Source: Oscillibacter sp. UBA6647 (GTDB lineage: Bacteria > Bacillota > Clostridia > Oscillospirales > Oscillospiraceae). From it: a stretch of DNA of 14,247 bases. The stretch covers positions 1-14,247 of the forward strand of contig DKLF01000056.1 in assembly GCA_002455655.1 (NCBI GenBank). The letters run 5' to 3'. Under the pieces are notes generated by a model. That model saw only the letters and a program-made list of their open reading frames with translations, was not told where the DNA came from and made no database searches. A program made the translations under genes and the position numbers. This document shows, in pieces, positions 1 through 6,865 of this stretch; the first letter of the stretch is position 1; the number at the start of each line of letters is the position of its first letter.

Positions 1-66
1 CAGGTGTTGCCGATGCTTTGATTGTTGGCTGACTCGCGCTTTACAGACTGCAACTCTTTATGTAAA

Positions 67-102
67 AAGCAGGGCGGACAGTTTTAACTGTCCGCCCTGC
101 TT
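67..102 (-). terminator. Leftward-acting intrinsic terminator, owner unknown
   Basis: A perfect 17-bp inverted repeat pairs 67-83 with 86-102. The terminal base pairs are probably open, giving a stem of about 15 bp with a TTTTAA loop. Read on the minus strand, the stem runs straight into five T (complement of 64-68); on the plus strand only TT follows. It therefore looks like an intrinsic terminator for leftward transcription. The only leftward gene upstream is rpsT, which already has its own terminator at 223-250. This may be a back-up for rpsT or the end of an unannotated short transcript. Confidence 0.75.
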
Positions 103-222
103 ACAGAAATTGTACGGGGGTCACTTTTCGCCCCATGCCACTGTAAAAGAAGAAGCCTGTTTGACAGCCGGAAACGAAACCAAAGGTGCTGAAATGTCCA
201 AACAAAAAATAAATCCAGACGC

Positions 223-250
223 AAAAAGGCGCCCGCAAAAGCGGACGCCT
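223..250 (-). terminator. rpsT intrinsic terminator
   Basis: The stem pairs 227-236 with 241-250 around an AAAA loop, with a single C/A mismatch (232/245). On the minus strand it is followed by a T tract (complement of 223-227). It starts a few bases past the rpsT stop codon, so it is the natural end of the rpsT transcript. Confidence 0.85.
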
Positions 251-255
251 CATTC

Positions 256-519
256 TTAGCCCAGCTTATTCAGCTTCAAGGTCATTGCGCTCTTGCGGTG
301 CGCAGCCGTGTTCTTGTGCAGAACGCCGCTGGCAACAGCCTGATCGACTTTCTTCACCGCGACTTTGTATACGCCATCGGCCTCGGTGCGATTGCCTTCT
401 GCGGCAACGGCCTCGAACTTCTTGATGGCGGTCTTCAGCTCGGATTTTTCGGCCTTGTTGCGAGCGTTTTTCGCTGCGGAGACCAAAACGCGCTTCTTGG
501 CAGACTTGATATTCGGCAA
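256..519 (-). CDS. rpsT: 30S ribosomal protein S20
   Basis: Small-subunit protein S20 binds 16S rRNA and is needed for 30S assembly. The protein is 87 residues, close to the usual 84-90, and begins (M)PNIKSAKKRVLVS, the standard S20 N-terminus. It is Lys/Ala-rich and helical, and ends in the typical KNTAAHRKSAMTLKLNKL block. An in-frame TTG at 540 lies 21 bases upstream, but a strong AAAGGAGGTG (526-535) precedes the TTG at 519 by about 6-7 bases, and family N-termini start exactly there. I therefore take the UUG at 519 as the start. The gene is monocistronic, with its own promoter (585-613) and terminator (223-250), and is divergent from gpr. The Escherichia coli rpsT also starts at UUG and is translationally autoregulated; whether that holds here is inference. 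Confidence 0.97.
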   Translation of the reverse strand: MPNIKSAKKRVLVSAAKNARNKAEKSELKTAIKKFEAVAAEGNRTEADGVYKVAVKKVDQAVASGVLHKNTAAHRKSAMTLKLNKLG

Positions 520-525
520 ACCAAA

Positions 526-535
526 CACCTCCTTT
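526..535 (-). promoter_or_regulatory. rpsT ribosome-binding site that fixes a UUG start
   Basis: Read on the minus strand this is AAAGGAGGTG, an almost full anti-16S match. It is followed after a short spacer by TTG at 519-517. The upstream in-frame TTG at 540 overlaps the 5' side of this site and has no SD of its own. Confidence 0.9.
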
Positions 536-584
536 GGCAAATTAAAAATCTGGAGAGATTTAAAATCTCACCGTGCAGAATGAT

Positions 585-613
585 ATTTTAGCAGTTCTGC
601 GCGTAAAAAGCAA
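585..613 (-). promoter_or_regulatory. rpsT sigma-A promoter
   Basis: On the minus strand there is TTGCTT (608-613), exactly 17 bases, then TAAAAT (585-590). The start point would be near 578, leaving a leader of about 58 bases. That leader carries a small hairpin (555-560 with 564-569) before the SD. Confidence 0.75.
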
Positions 614-642
614 GCCCTTTTCCAAAAAAACCTTAATTTTTT

Positions 643-671
643 GCATAGTGTGTCCACTTCCGGAAAACCTA
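643..671 (+). promoter_or_regulatory. Candidate forespore (sigma-F/sigma-G) promoter of gpr
   Basis: GCATA at 643-647 fits the -35 pattern of sigma-F (GYATA) and sigma-G (GHATR). GGAAAACCTA at 662-671 fits six of the seven defined positions of the sigma-F -10 pattern GGnnAnAnTR. The spacer is 14 bases, slightly short. gpr of Bacillus subtilis is known to be transcribed by both forespore sigma factors. The match is by eye and the assignment is inference. Confidence 0.45.
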
Positions 672-703
672 CGGAAAAGACACTACATTTAGTGGAAGGC
701 GGC

Positions 704-1609
704 ATGCAATCAATGTATACAAAACGGACAGACTTGGCGCTGGAGGCGCAGGAGCTGTGGCAGGAGGGCGCGGAGAAAACCGCAAAGCTCTCGGGAGTCA
801 AGGCGGGCAAGTCCCGCCGGGAGGGTTATCCCGTGACGCGGGTGGAAATTTTGGATGCGGGCGGCGCAAAAACCCTTGGAAAGCCGGTGGGAACCTATCT
901 CACGCTGGATTTCACCGCCTATTGGCAGAGAAAGGAAGACTATTTTCAGCGGGCGGTCCGGGCGCTAGGCGCGGAGCTGAAGGCCATGCTCCCCGGAGAC
1001 GGGGCGGCACTAGTCATCGGCCTTGGTAACCGGGCCATGACGCCGGACGCGGTGGGTCCGCTGACCTTGGAAAGCGTGCTCATCACCCGGCATCTGCGGG
1101 CGGCCATGCCCAAGCAGTTCGGGGGCTTTCGGCCCGTGTCCGCGTTTTCCGTGGGCGTGCTGGGCACCACCGGCGTAGAGTCTGCCGAGGCGGTGCGGGG
1201 CCTTGTGAAGGAAGTGGAACCGGATTTTGTCATCGCCATTGATGCGCTGGCCTCCCGCCGGACGGGACGGGTCTGCGCCGCTGTCCAGCTCAGCGACAGT
1301 GGCATCATTCCCGGCTCCGGCGTAGGGAATCACCGCGCCGCGCTGAACAAGGACTCTCTGGGCGTGCCGGTATTCGCCGTGGGCGTTCCCACAGTGGTGG
1401 ACGCGGCCACGCTGGCGGCGGACCTTCTGGAGGAGTCCGGCATAACGGAGTTTGACGAAAAGCGCCTGCGCAGCCGCAAGCAGCCCATGACCGTCACCCC
1501 CCGGGACATTGACGCGCAGGTGCGGGAACTGGCCCGTGTGATGGGCTATGGCGTGAACTGGGCGCTTCAGGAGTTGGAAATTGAGGATATGGCTGCCCTC
1601 TTGGGATAA
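704..1609 (+). CDS. gpr: GPR endopeptidase (spore germination protease)
   Basis: This protease degrades the small acid-soluble DNA-binding proteins (SASP) during spore germination; it is made in the forespore as a zymogen. The call rests on the hallmark GLGNRAMTPDAVGPL (residues 106-120) and VIAIDALASR around D180; D115 and D180 fit the conserved aspartates of the family. The block YTKRTD-LALE at residues 5-14 corresponds to where the Bacillus enzyme loses its propeptide. I chose the ATG at 704 (301 residues). GGAAGG lies just upstream, whereas the longer frame from the TTG at 641 would start inside the likely promoter and add 21 unrelated residues. An ATG at 713 is an alternative. The gene is divergent from rpsT and converges on exoA with only 71 bases between and no clear terminator. 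Confidence 0.95.
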   Translation: MQSMYTKRTDLALEAQELWQEGAEKTAKLSGVKAGKSRREGYPVTRVEILDAGGAKTLGKPVGTYLTLDFTAYWQRKEDYFQRAVRALGAELKAMLPGDGAALVIGLGNRAMTPDAVGPLTLESVLITRHLRAAMPKQFGGFRPVSAFSVGVLGTTGVESAEAVRGLVKEVEPDFVIAIDALASRRTGRVCAAVQLSDSGIIPGSGVGNHRAALNKDSLGVPVFAVGVPTVVDAATLAADLLEESGITEFDEKRLRSRKQPMTVTPRDIDAQVRELARVMGYGVNWALQELEIEDMAALLG

Positions 1610-1680
1610 AAACGGGAAAAGGCAAAAAGCTATAAAAGAGATCCCCAAAAACGCAGTGAGAGAAAAGCAATGCGCCTTTG

Positions 1681-2433
1681 TTAAACTGTCAACTCCAGAC
1701 CCACGGGGCAGTGGTCGCTGCCGAAGACCTGATCGTAAATCACGGCGTCCTCCACGCTTTCCTGAAGCCGCTGGGAGACCAGAAAATAGTCGATGCGCCA
1801 GCCTGCGTTTTTCTCCCGGGCGTGGAAGCGATAGCTCCACCAGGAATAGGCGATTCGCTCGGGATAAAGGGTCCGGAACGTGTCGGAAAAGCCAGCGTCC
1901 AAAAGCGTGGTCATCTTTTCCCGCTCCTGATCGGAAAAGCCGGGATTGTTCCGGTTGGACTTGGGATTTTTCAGATCCATTTCCTGATGGGCCACGTTTA
2001 AATCGCCGCACAGGACCACGGGCTTCACCCGGTCCAGATCTAGAAGATATGCCCGGAAGTCGTCCTCCCACTGCATCCGGTAGTCGATGCGCTTCAGCCC
2101 GTCCTGCGCGTTGGGCGTATAGCAGCACACCAGATAGAACTGCTCAAATTCGGCGGTGATGACCCGGCCCTCGTGGCGGTGCTCGTCGCCGCCGAAGTCA
2201 TAGGTCACGCCCACGGGCGGGACCCGAGTAAACACCGCCGTGCCGGAATAGCCGGGCTTGTCCGCGCTGTTCCAGAATTTTTCATATCCGGGCAGGTCAA
2301 AATCCGCCTGCTCCGGCTTCATTTTTGTCTCCTGCAAACAAATAACGTCTGCGTCGGCGCTGGCGCAAAAATCAAGAAAGCCCTTTCCAAGGCACGCCCG
2401 CAGACCGTTGACATTCCACGAGATCAGCTTCAT
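1681..2433 (-). CDS. exoA: Exodeoxyribonuclease III / AP endonuclease
   Basis: This is an Mg-dependent DNA repair nuclease of the exonuclease-endonuclease-phosphatase fold. It cleaves at abasic sites and trims 3' ends in base excision repair. The protein is 250 residues. Visible motifs are MKLISWNVNGLR with N7, CLQETK with metal-binding E35, CYTPNA with Y105, GDLNVAH with D144 and N146, WRIDYFL, and the terminal GSDHCPV with D240 and H241. The start is set at the ATG at 2433: AAGGAGGA (2441-2448) is 7 bases upstream, and family members begin MKLISWN. The frame continues 24 codons further upstream, but those residues are unlike the family. It converges with gpr and is divergent from the MATE gene. 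A forespore or vegetative DNA-repair role alongside sporulation genes is possible, but position alone cannot show it. Confidence 0.96.
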   Translation of the reverse strand: MKLISWNVNGLRACLGKGFLDFCASADADVICLQETKMKPEQADFDLPGYEKFWNSADKPGYSGTAVFTRVPPVGVTYDFGGDEHRHEGRVITAEFEQFYLVCCYTPNAQDGLKRIDYRMQWEDDFRAYLLDLDRVKPVVLCGDLNVAHQEMDLKNPKSNRNNPGFSDQEREKMTTLLDAGFSDTFRTLYPERIAYSWWSYRFHAREKNAGWRIDYFLVSQRLQESVEDAVIYDQVFGSDHCPVGLELTV

Positions 2434-2456
2434 AAAGAACTCCTCCTTCTGTTTCG

Positions 2457-2493
2457 TTTTCCACAGTTTATCCGCTCCCGTGGAAAAACACAA
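2457..2493 (-). promoter_or_regulatory. Candidate exoA promoter bracketed by a TTTTCCAC dyad
   Basis: On the minus strand there is TTGTGT (2488-2493), 17 bases, then TAAACT (2465-2470), about 32 bases before the ATG. A perfect 8-bp inverted repeat (TTTTCCAC at 2457-2464, GTGGAAAA at 2480-2487) places one arm against the -35 box and the other directly after the -10 box. That geometry is like an operator. The promoter hexamers are only moderate (3/6 and 4/6). Confidence 0.4.
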
Positions 2494-2512
2494 GGTTTTT
2501 TGCATCAGGCCG

Positions 2513-2541
2513 TTGCCGGAAGTGGAAAAAAGGAGTAGAGT
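2513..2541 (+). promoter_or_regulatory. Weak candidate promoter for the MATE gene
   Basis: TTGCCG (2513-2518), 17 bases, TAGAGT (2536-2541): each hexamer has four of six consensus bases. A copy of GTGGAAAA (2522-2529) lies in the spacer, matching the dyad arms at the divergent exoA promoter. Confidence 0.3.
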
Positions 2542-2595
2542 AGAACCAGCGCAACAATTTTACAAGACTGAAATAAAACAAGGACGGGAGTTTTT

Positions 2596-3960
2596 ATGGA
2601 CAGAGAGGACCGGGGCCTGCGGGACATGACTTCCGGTAGCCCCGCAGGACATATTTTTCTGTTTGCCCTCCCCCTGCTGCTGGGAAGCTTTTTGCAGCAG
2701 CTTTACAACATGGTGGACTCCTGGGTGGTGGGCAACTACGTGGGCGACGCGGCGCTGGCCGCCGTGGGCGTGGGCTTTCCCGTGATGTTTATGTTTATCT
2801 CCCTGTTCATGGGAATTTCCAACGGCGGCACGGTGGTTATCGCCCAGTATCACGGCGCGGGCAAGCCCGACCGGGTGCGGGACGCGGTGGACACCATTTA
2901 TACCACCTTCATCGTCTCCGTAGTTCCGGTGACGGTGCTGGCTTTGTTTGCGGTGAAGCCATTGCTCTTTTTGCTGCGGGTGGATGAGGCGGTTTACCCC
3001 GGCGCGTGGATTTACATGATGATTGTGTGCGCGGGATTGGTGGGCACCATCGGCTATAACACCAACGCGGGCATTTTAAACGGCATCGGCAACAGCCGGG
3101 CAACGCTGTTGTTTTTGTCCGTGGCTGCGGTTTTGAACATTATTCTAGATTTTGTTCTGGTGCTGAATGCCGGGATGGGCGTTGCGGGGGTGGCTTTGGG
3201 GACGGTCGTCTCCCAGCTTGTTTCGTGGCTGCTGGGCATTTTTTATATCAACCGGCACTATCCGGAAATCGCTGTTCACCCCTTCTGCTTCCGCTTTGAC
3301 AAAACACTGTTCCGTCAGGTGATGGCACTGGGCATCCCCACGGGGCTTCAGATGTCTCTGGTGTCCCTTGGCATCATGGCCGTGATGAGCAAGGTCAACA
3401 CGTTTGGCACGGCGTATACCGCCGCCTATAACGTGGGCAACAAGCTGGACGGCGTGGCCTTTCTCCCCGTGCAGGCGCTGACCAACTCCATCACGGCCTT
3501 TGTGGGCCAGAATACCGGGGCAAAAAAGCCGGAGCGGGTGCAGGCCGGGGTGCGCATCGCTGTGATCTATACGGTGCTCTGGTGCCTTGTGATGACGGCG
3601 GCGCTTCTGCCCGCGTCTGACGCGCTGTTTCGCCTGTTCTCTCCCGAGGCGGAGGTGGCGGAGGCAGGAAGACACTATATGTTTGCCATCATGCCCCCTT
3701 ACGTGACCTTCGGCGTGATGTATATTCTCAACGGAGCCATGCGGGGCGCAGGAGACAGCGTGGTCCCCATGCTGGCGACCATCCTCTCTATGATTGTCCT
3801 GCGGGTTCCCGCGGTCTACTATCTGGCAAACCACTTCGGTCCGGAGCGGATGTTTCAGGGCTTCGGCATCGGCTGGGTGGGTGGCTTTCTTTTCTGCGTG
3901 CTTTATTATTTATCAGGTAGGTGGAAGCGCAGAGGAAGCCTTGCGGAGGAAAATCCCTGA
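2596..3960 (+). CDS. MATE family multidrug/cation efflux transporter
   Basis: This is a 454-residue inner-membrane antiporter of the MATE family (NorM/DinF/MepA type), exporting drugs or other organic cations using an Na+ or H+ gradient. The N-terminus has the family pattern GSPAGHIFLFALPLLLGS then QLYNMVDSWVVGNYVG (residues about 15-50). About a dozen hydrophobic segments follow in two similar halves; the second half begins near residue 238 (RQVMALGIPTGLQMS). AFVGQNTGAKKPERV and GAMRGAGDS are further MATE-like blocks. The length is normal and the C-terminus ends in a basic cytoplasmic tail. The ATG at 2596 is preceded by GGGAG (2586-2590). It is divergent from exoA, and only five bases separate its stop from the -35 box of metG. 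The substrate cannot be told from sequence. Confidence 0.93.
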   Translation: MDREDRGLRDMTSGSPAGHIFLFALPLLLGSFLQQLYNMVDSWVVGNYVGDAALAAVGVGFPVMFMFISLFMGISNGGTVVIAQYHGAGKPDRVRDAVDTIYTTFIVSVVPVTVLALFAVKPLLFLLRVDEAVYPGAWIYMMIVCAGLVGTIGYNTNAGILNGIGNSRATLLFLSVAAVLNIILDFVLVLNAGMGVAGVALGTVVSQLVSWLLGIFYINRHYPEIAVHPFCFRFDKTLFRQVMALGIPTGLQMSLVSLGIMAVMSKVNTFGTAYTAAYNVGNKLDGVAFLPVQALTNSITAFVGQNTGAKKPERVQAGVRIAVIYTVLWCLVMTAALLPASDALFRLFSPEAEVAEAGRHYMFAIMPPYVTFGVMYILNGAMRGAGDSVVPMLATILSMIVLRVPAVYYLANHFGPERMFQGFGIGWVGGFLFCVLYYLSGRWKRRGSLAEENP

Positions 3961-3965
3961 ACGGG

Positions 3966-3994
3966 TTGTTATTTTTCGTAATTTGGAATATACT
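3966..3994 (+). promoter_or_regulatory. metG sigma-A promoter
   Basis: TTGTTA (3966-3971), exactly 17 bases, TATACT (3989-3994). This starts five bases after the MATE stop, so metG can be transcribed independently. Transcription should begin near 4001, giving a leader of about 59 bases. Confidence 0.75.
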
Positions 3995-4016
3995 GTACAT
4001 TTACAGAGTTCAATGC

Positions 4017-4041
4017 CCGTCCCCTTTCATTCGGGGGACGG
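4017..4041 (+). promoter_or_regulatory. Hairpin in the metG leader next to the ribosome-binding site
   Basis: An 8-bp perfect GC-rich stem (CCGTCCCC 4017-4024, GGGGACGG 4034-4041) with a 9-base loop ends directly before AAAAGGAGG (4042-4050). There is no U tract, so it is not an intrinsic terminator. The leader is far too short for a T-box. It may stabilise the mRNA or adjust access to the ribosome-binding site; the function is inference. Confidence 0.5.
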
Positions 4042-4059
4042 AAAAGGAGGAGAAATCCC

Positions 4060-6021
4060 ATGGAAAAAGAGAAATTTTATATCACAACGCCGATCTACTA
4101 CCCCTCGGACAAGCTGCACATCGGGCACACCTACTGCACCGTCGCAACCGACGCCATCGCCCGCTATAAGCGGCTTCACGGCTTCGATGTGATGTTCCTT
4201 ACCGGTACGGACGAGCACGGCCAGAAAATCGAGACAAAGGCCAAGGAGGCCGATGTTTCCCCCAAGGAATTTGTGGACCGCATCGTGGAAGGCCCCCGGG
4301 GCGTGAAGGATTTGTGGAAGCTGATGAATATTTCCAACGACCGCTTCATCCGCACCACGGACGACTACCATGTGAAGTCCACCCAGTATATTTTCCGCAA
4401 GATGTACGAAAACGGGGATATTTACAAGGGCGCCTATAAGGGTAAATACTGCACCCCCTGCGAGTCCTTCTGGACGGAGAGCCAGCTTAAGGACGGTTGC
4501 TGTCCCGACTGCGGCCGCCCCGTGACGGACGCAGAGGAGGAGGCCTATTTCTTCCGCCTGAGCAAGTATGCAGACCGCATCCGCACACTGCTGGAGGACA
4601 CGGACTTTCTTCAGCCCCGTTCCCGGGTGAACGAAATGGTGAAAAACTTTATCGAGCCGGGTCTTGAGGACTTGTGCGTCTCCCGCACGTCTTTTACCTG
4701 GGGCATTCCCGTGGACTTTGATCCGGGACATGTGGTGTACGTCTGGGTGGACGCGCTGAGCAATTATATCACCGCTTTGGGCTATGGCAACGACCGGTAT
4801 GACGACTATGAAAAGTGGTGGCCCGGCGTGAACATCGTGGGCAAGGAGATTGTCCGGTTCCACTCCATCATCTGGCCCGCCATGCTGATGAGCCTTGGCG
4901 AGCCGCTGCCAAAGCAGGTTTACGGCCACGGCTGGCTGATGCTGGACGGCGGAAAAATGAGCAAGTCCAAGGGCAACGTGGTGGACCCCTATCTGCTGGC
5001 CGAGCGGTACGGAACGGACGCGCTGCGCTTTTTCCTGCTGCGTTCCTTCCCCTTCGGGCAGGACGGCAACTTCTCCAACGAGCTGTTGATTCAGTGCATC
5101 AACACCGACCTTGCCAACGACCTGGGCAACCTCCTCTCCCGCACCACCGCCATGGTGGAGAAGTATTTCGGCGGACAGCTCCCCGCGGAGCAGGAAGCCG
5201 ACGGACTGGATGAGGAGCTGATCACGCTGACCACCGCCTTGCGGGATCGGTACGAGGTCCAGATGGAGAAATTCCAGATGCAGAATGGTCTGGAGGAGAT
5301 TTTCAAGGTCGTCTCCCGGGCCAACAAGTATATTGACGAAACGGCTCCCTGGATTCTGGCCAAAGATGAGGCGAAAAAGCCCCGTCTTGCCCGGGTGATG
5401 TATAACCTGCTGGAAACGCTGCGCGTCTGCGCCGTGCTGCTTTTGCCCTTTATCCCCGATAGCTGCACCGAAATTTTCAGCCAGATCGGCGCCTCCGGCG
5501 ACGAGACGAACTGGGACAGCGCCGGGAAATGGGGCGTACTCCCCGCAGACGCGCGGGTCCACAAGGGGGAGAATATCTTCCCCCGCATTGATGTGGAAAA
5601 AGAGCTTCAGGAGCTGGACGCGGTGCAGGAAGCCGCCCGCAAAGCATCCCAGCCCGCGCTGGAGCTGGAGCCCCAGCTTGAAGAAAAGGTGGACTTTGAC
5701 ACCTTCTGTAAGTCCGATTTCCGGGTGGTGAAGGTGAAATCCTGCGAGGCGGTGAAAAAGTCCGACAAGCTGCTGAAATTTATTCTGGACGACGGCACCG
5801 GCACAGACCGGCAGATTCTCTCCGGTATTCATAAGTTTTACGAGCCGGAGGAGCTGGTGGGCAAGACGCTGGTGGCCATTGTGAACCTGCCGCCCCGGAA
5901 GATGATGGGGCAGGAGTCCAACGGCATGCTGATTTCCGCCGTCCACACGGAAAAGGGCGAGGAAAAGCTGAACCTTTTGATGGTGGATGACGCGATCCCC
6001 GCCGGCGCAAAGCTCTGCTAA
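4060..6021 (+). CDS. metG: Methionyl-tRNA synthetase
   Basis: This enzyme charges tRNA-Met and initiator tRNA with methionine in the cytoplasm; it is essential for translation. It is a class I synthetase of 653 residues. The HIGH motif is HIGH at 20-23, the KMSKS loop is K299-S303, and a zinc knuckle is formed by C131/C134 and C148/C151. The anticodon-binding helical region follows. Residues about 549-653 form a C-terminal OB-fold tRNA-binding domain of the EMAPII/Trbp111 type (FDTFCKSDFRVVKVKSCEAV, PPRKMMGQESNGML). The start is clear from AAGGAGG (4044-4050), nine bases before the ATG. It has its own promoter and a downstream terminator. tatD follows, as in many Firmicutes. Confidence 0.98.
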   Translation: MEKEKFYITTPIYYPSDKLHIGHTYCTVATDAIARYKRLHGFDVMFLTGTDEHGQKIETKAKEADVSPKEFVDRIVEGPRGVKDLWKLMNISNDRFIRTTDDYHVKSTQYIFRKMYENGDIYKGAYKGKYCTPCESFWTESQLKDGCCPDCGRPVTDAEEEAYFFRLSKYADRIRTLLEDTDFLQPRSRVNEMVKNFIEPGLEDLCVSRTSFTWGIPVDFDPGHVVYVWVDALSNYITALGYGNDRYDDYEKWWPGVNIVGKEIVRFHSIIWPAMLMSLGEPLPKQVYGHGWLMLDGGKMSKSKGNVVDPYLLAERYGTDALRFFLLRSFPFGQDGNFSNELLIQCINTDLANDLGNLLSRTTAMVEKYFGGQLPAEQEADGLDEELITLTTALRDRYEVQMEKFQMQNGLEEIFKVVSRANKYIDETAPWILAKDEAKKPRLARVMYNLLETLRVCAVLLLPFIPDSCTEIFSQIGASGDETNWDSAGKWGVLPADARVHKGENIFPRIDVEKELQELDAVQEAARKASQPALELEPQLEEKVDFDTFCKSDFRVVKVKSCEAVKKSDKLLKFILDDGTGTDRQILSGIHKFYEPEELVGKTLVAIVNLPPRKMMGQESNGMLISAVHTEKGEEKLNLLMVDDAIPAGAKLC

Positions 6022-6033
6022 ACGACACCGAAG

Positions 6034-6066
6034 AGGGCGGGGCGGTTTTCCGCCTCGCCCTGTTTT
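6034..6066 (+). terminator. metG-tatD intergenic terminator
   Basis: A 12-bp stem (6034-6045 with 6050-6061) contains one G-U pair, has a TTTT loop, and is followed by G then TTTT. The T tract is short, so termination may be partial. I see no clear promoter between it and tatD, which suggests some read-through feeds tatD. Confidence 0.75.
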
Positions 6067-6092
6067 AAAGCGATCCGAAAAGAGGACTGCCC

Positions 6093-6860
6093 ATGTATTT
6101 TGACACCCATGCCCATTATGACGACACAGCCTTTGACGAGGACCGGGACGCGCTGCTCTCATCTCTGCCGGAGGCCGGGATAGAGCTGGTGGTGGACCCC
6201 GGCTGCGATGTTGCTTCCTCCCGCCGGGCGGTGGCGTTGGCGGAAAAATTTCCTCATGTTTACGCCGCCGTGGGCATTCACCCGGGAGACTGCGCGGGCT
6301 GCGGCGAGGGTGAGCTTGCCGCCATCCGGGCGCTGGCGGCCCACCCCAAGGCTGTTGCCATCGGGGAAATCGGACTAGATTACCATTGGGAGGACAACCC
6401 GACCAAAGAGTTCCAGAAGGAGATTTTCCGCGCCCAGCTTGCTCTGGCGGTGGAGCTTGATTTGCCCGTGATTGTCCACGACCGGGAGGCCCACGGAGAC
6501 TGTCTTGCCGTCGTCTCGGAATTTCCCGCTGTCCGGGGCGTGTTTCACTGCTATTCCGGCAGCGCGGAGCTGGCGGAGGTGCTTTTGAAGCGGGGCTGGT
6601 ATCTGGGCTTTGACGGGCCGGTCACTTATAAGAATAACCGCCGGGGCCGTGAAGTGGCGGAGATCACCCCGCCGGAGCGGATGCTGCTGGAGACGGATTC
6701 ACCCTATCTCACCCCGGTCCCCAACCGGGGAAAGCGGAACGACAGCCGAAATCTCCGCTACATCGCGGAGACGCTGGCGGCGTGGAAAAATATGGACCCG
6801 GTTGAGCTTGCGCGCATCGCCGCAGAAAACGGGAAACGACTGTTTGGAATCGAGGTTTAA
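6093..6860 (+). CDS. tatD: TatD family metal-dependent deoxyribonuclease
   Basis: This is a cytoplasmic metal-dependent hydrolase of the amidohydrolase (TIM-barrel) superfamily. Family members are 3'-5' DNases linked to DNA repair and quality control. The protein is 255 residues, the usual length. Metal-site motifs are in order: THAH with H6 and H8, GEIGLDY with E92, VIVHDREAH with H129, FHCYSG with H152, and LETDSPYL with D202. The N-terminus MYFDTHAHYDD fixes the ATG at 6093, with AGAGGA upstream. The stop is five bases before the next ATG, so it is almost certainly co-translated with the radical SAM gene. The precise substrate in this organism is unknown. Confidence 0.95.
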   Translation: MYFDTHAHYDDTAFDEDRDALLSSLPEAGIELVVDPGCDVASSRRAVALAEKFPHVYAAVGIHPGDCAGCGEGELAAIRALAAHPKAVAIGEIGLDYHWEDNPTKEFQKEIFRAQLALAVELDLPVIVHDREAHGDCLAVVSEFPAVRGVFHCYSGSAELAEVLLKRGWYLGFDGPVTYKNNRRGREVAEITPPERMLLETDSPYLTPVPNRGKRNDSRNLRYIAETLAAWKNMDPVELARIAAENGKRLFGIEV

Positions 6861-6865
6861 GCGCC

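Larger units (their letters stand above)
1..255. other. Left-edge non-coding stretch
   Basis: I find no convincing gene in these 255 bases. They contain the two leftward terminators and about 120 bases between them (103-222) with no clear promoter pair. There is a TTGACA at 161-166, but nothing like a -10 box lies at the right distance. Any gene to the left of the window would have to end within the first few dozen bases. The short C-terminal frames visible there are not distinctive enough to name. Confidence 0.5.

Noticed and set aside
2..259. Open frame on the plus strand through the left-edge region
   Set aside because: It is stop-free for 85 codons, but it reads through two terminator hairpins into the end of rpsT and the translation looks like no known protein. 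Chance is more likely.
1010..2128. 372-codon minus-strand open frame across gpr and the exoA 3' part
   Set aside because: It overlaps two well-supported genes, one on the same strand in another frame, and has no domain or SD that I can see.
2457..2465. DnaA boxes (TTTTCCACA at 2457-2465 and 10768-10776)
   Set aside because: Both match TTWTNCACA, but about one match is expected by chance in a window this size. They are 8 kb apart, and there is no dnaA/dnaN or AT-rich origin region.
3961..4059. T-box or SAM riboswitch in the metG leader
   Set aside because: The leader is only about 59 bases. No T-box sequence, no antiterminator/terminator pair and no riboswitch core are present.
4027..6162. 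711-codon open frame on the minus strand across metG
   Set aside because: It is the exact antisense of a clear metG gene. High G/C at third positions removes stops from the opposite strand. It has no recognisable domain, and its composition is rich in His, Gly and Val as expected of such shadows.
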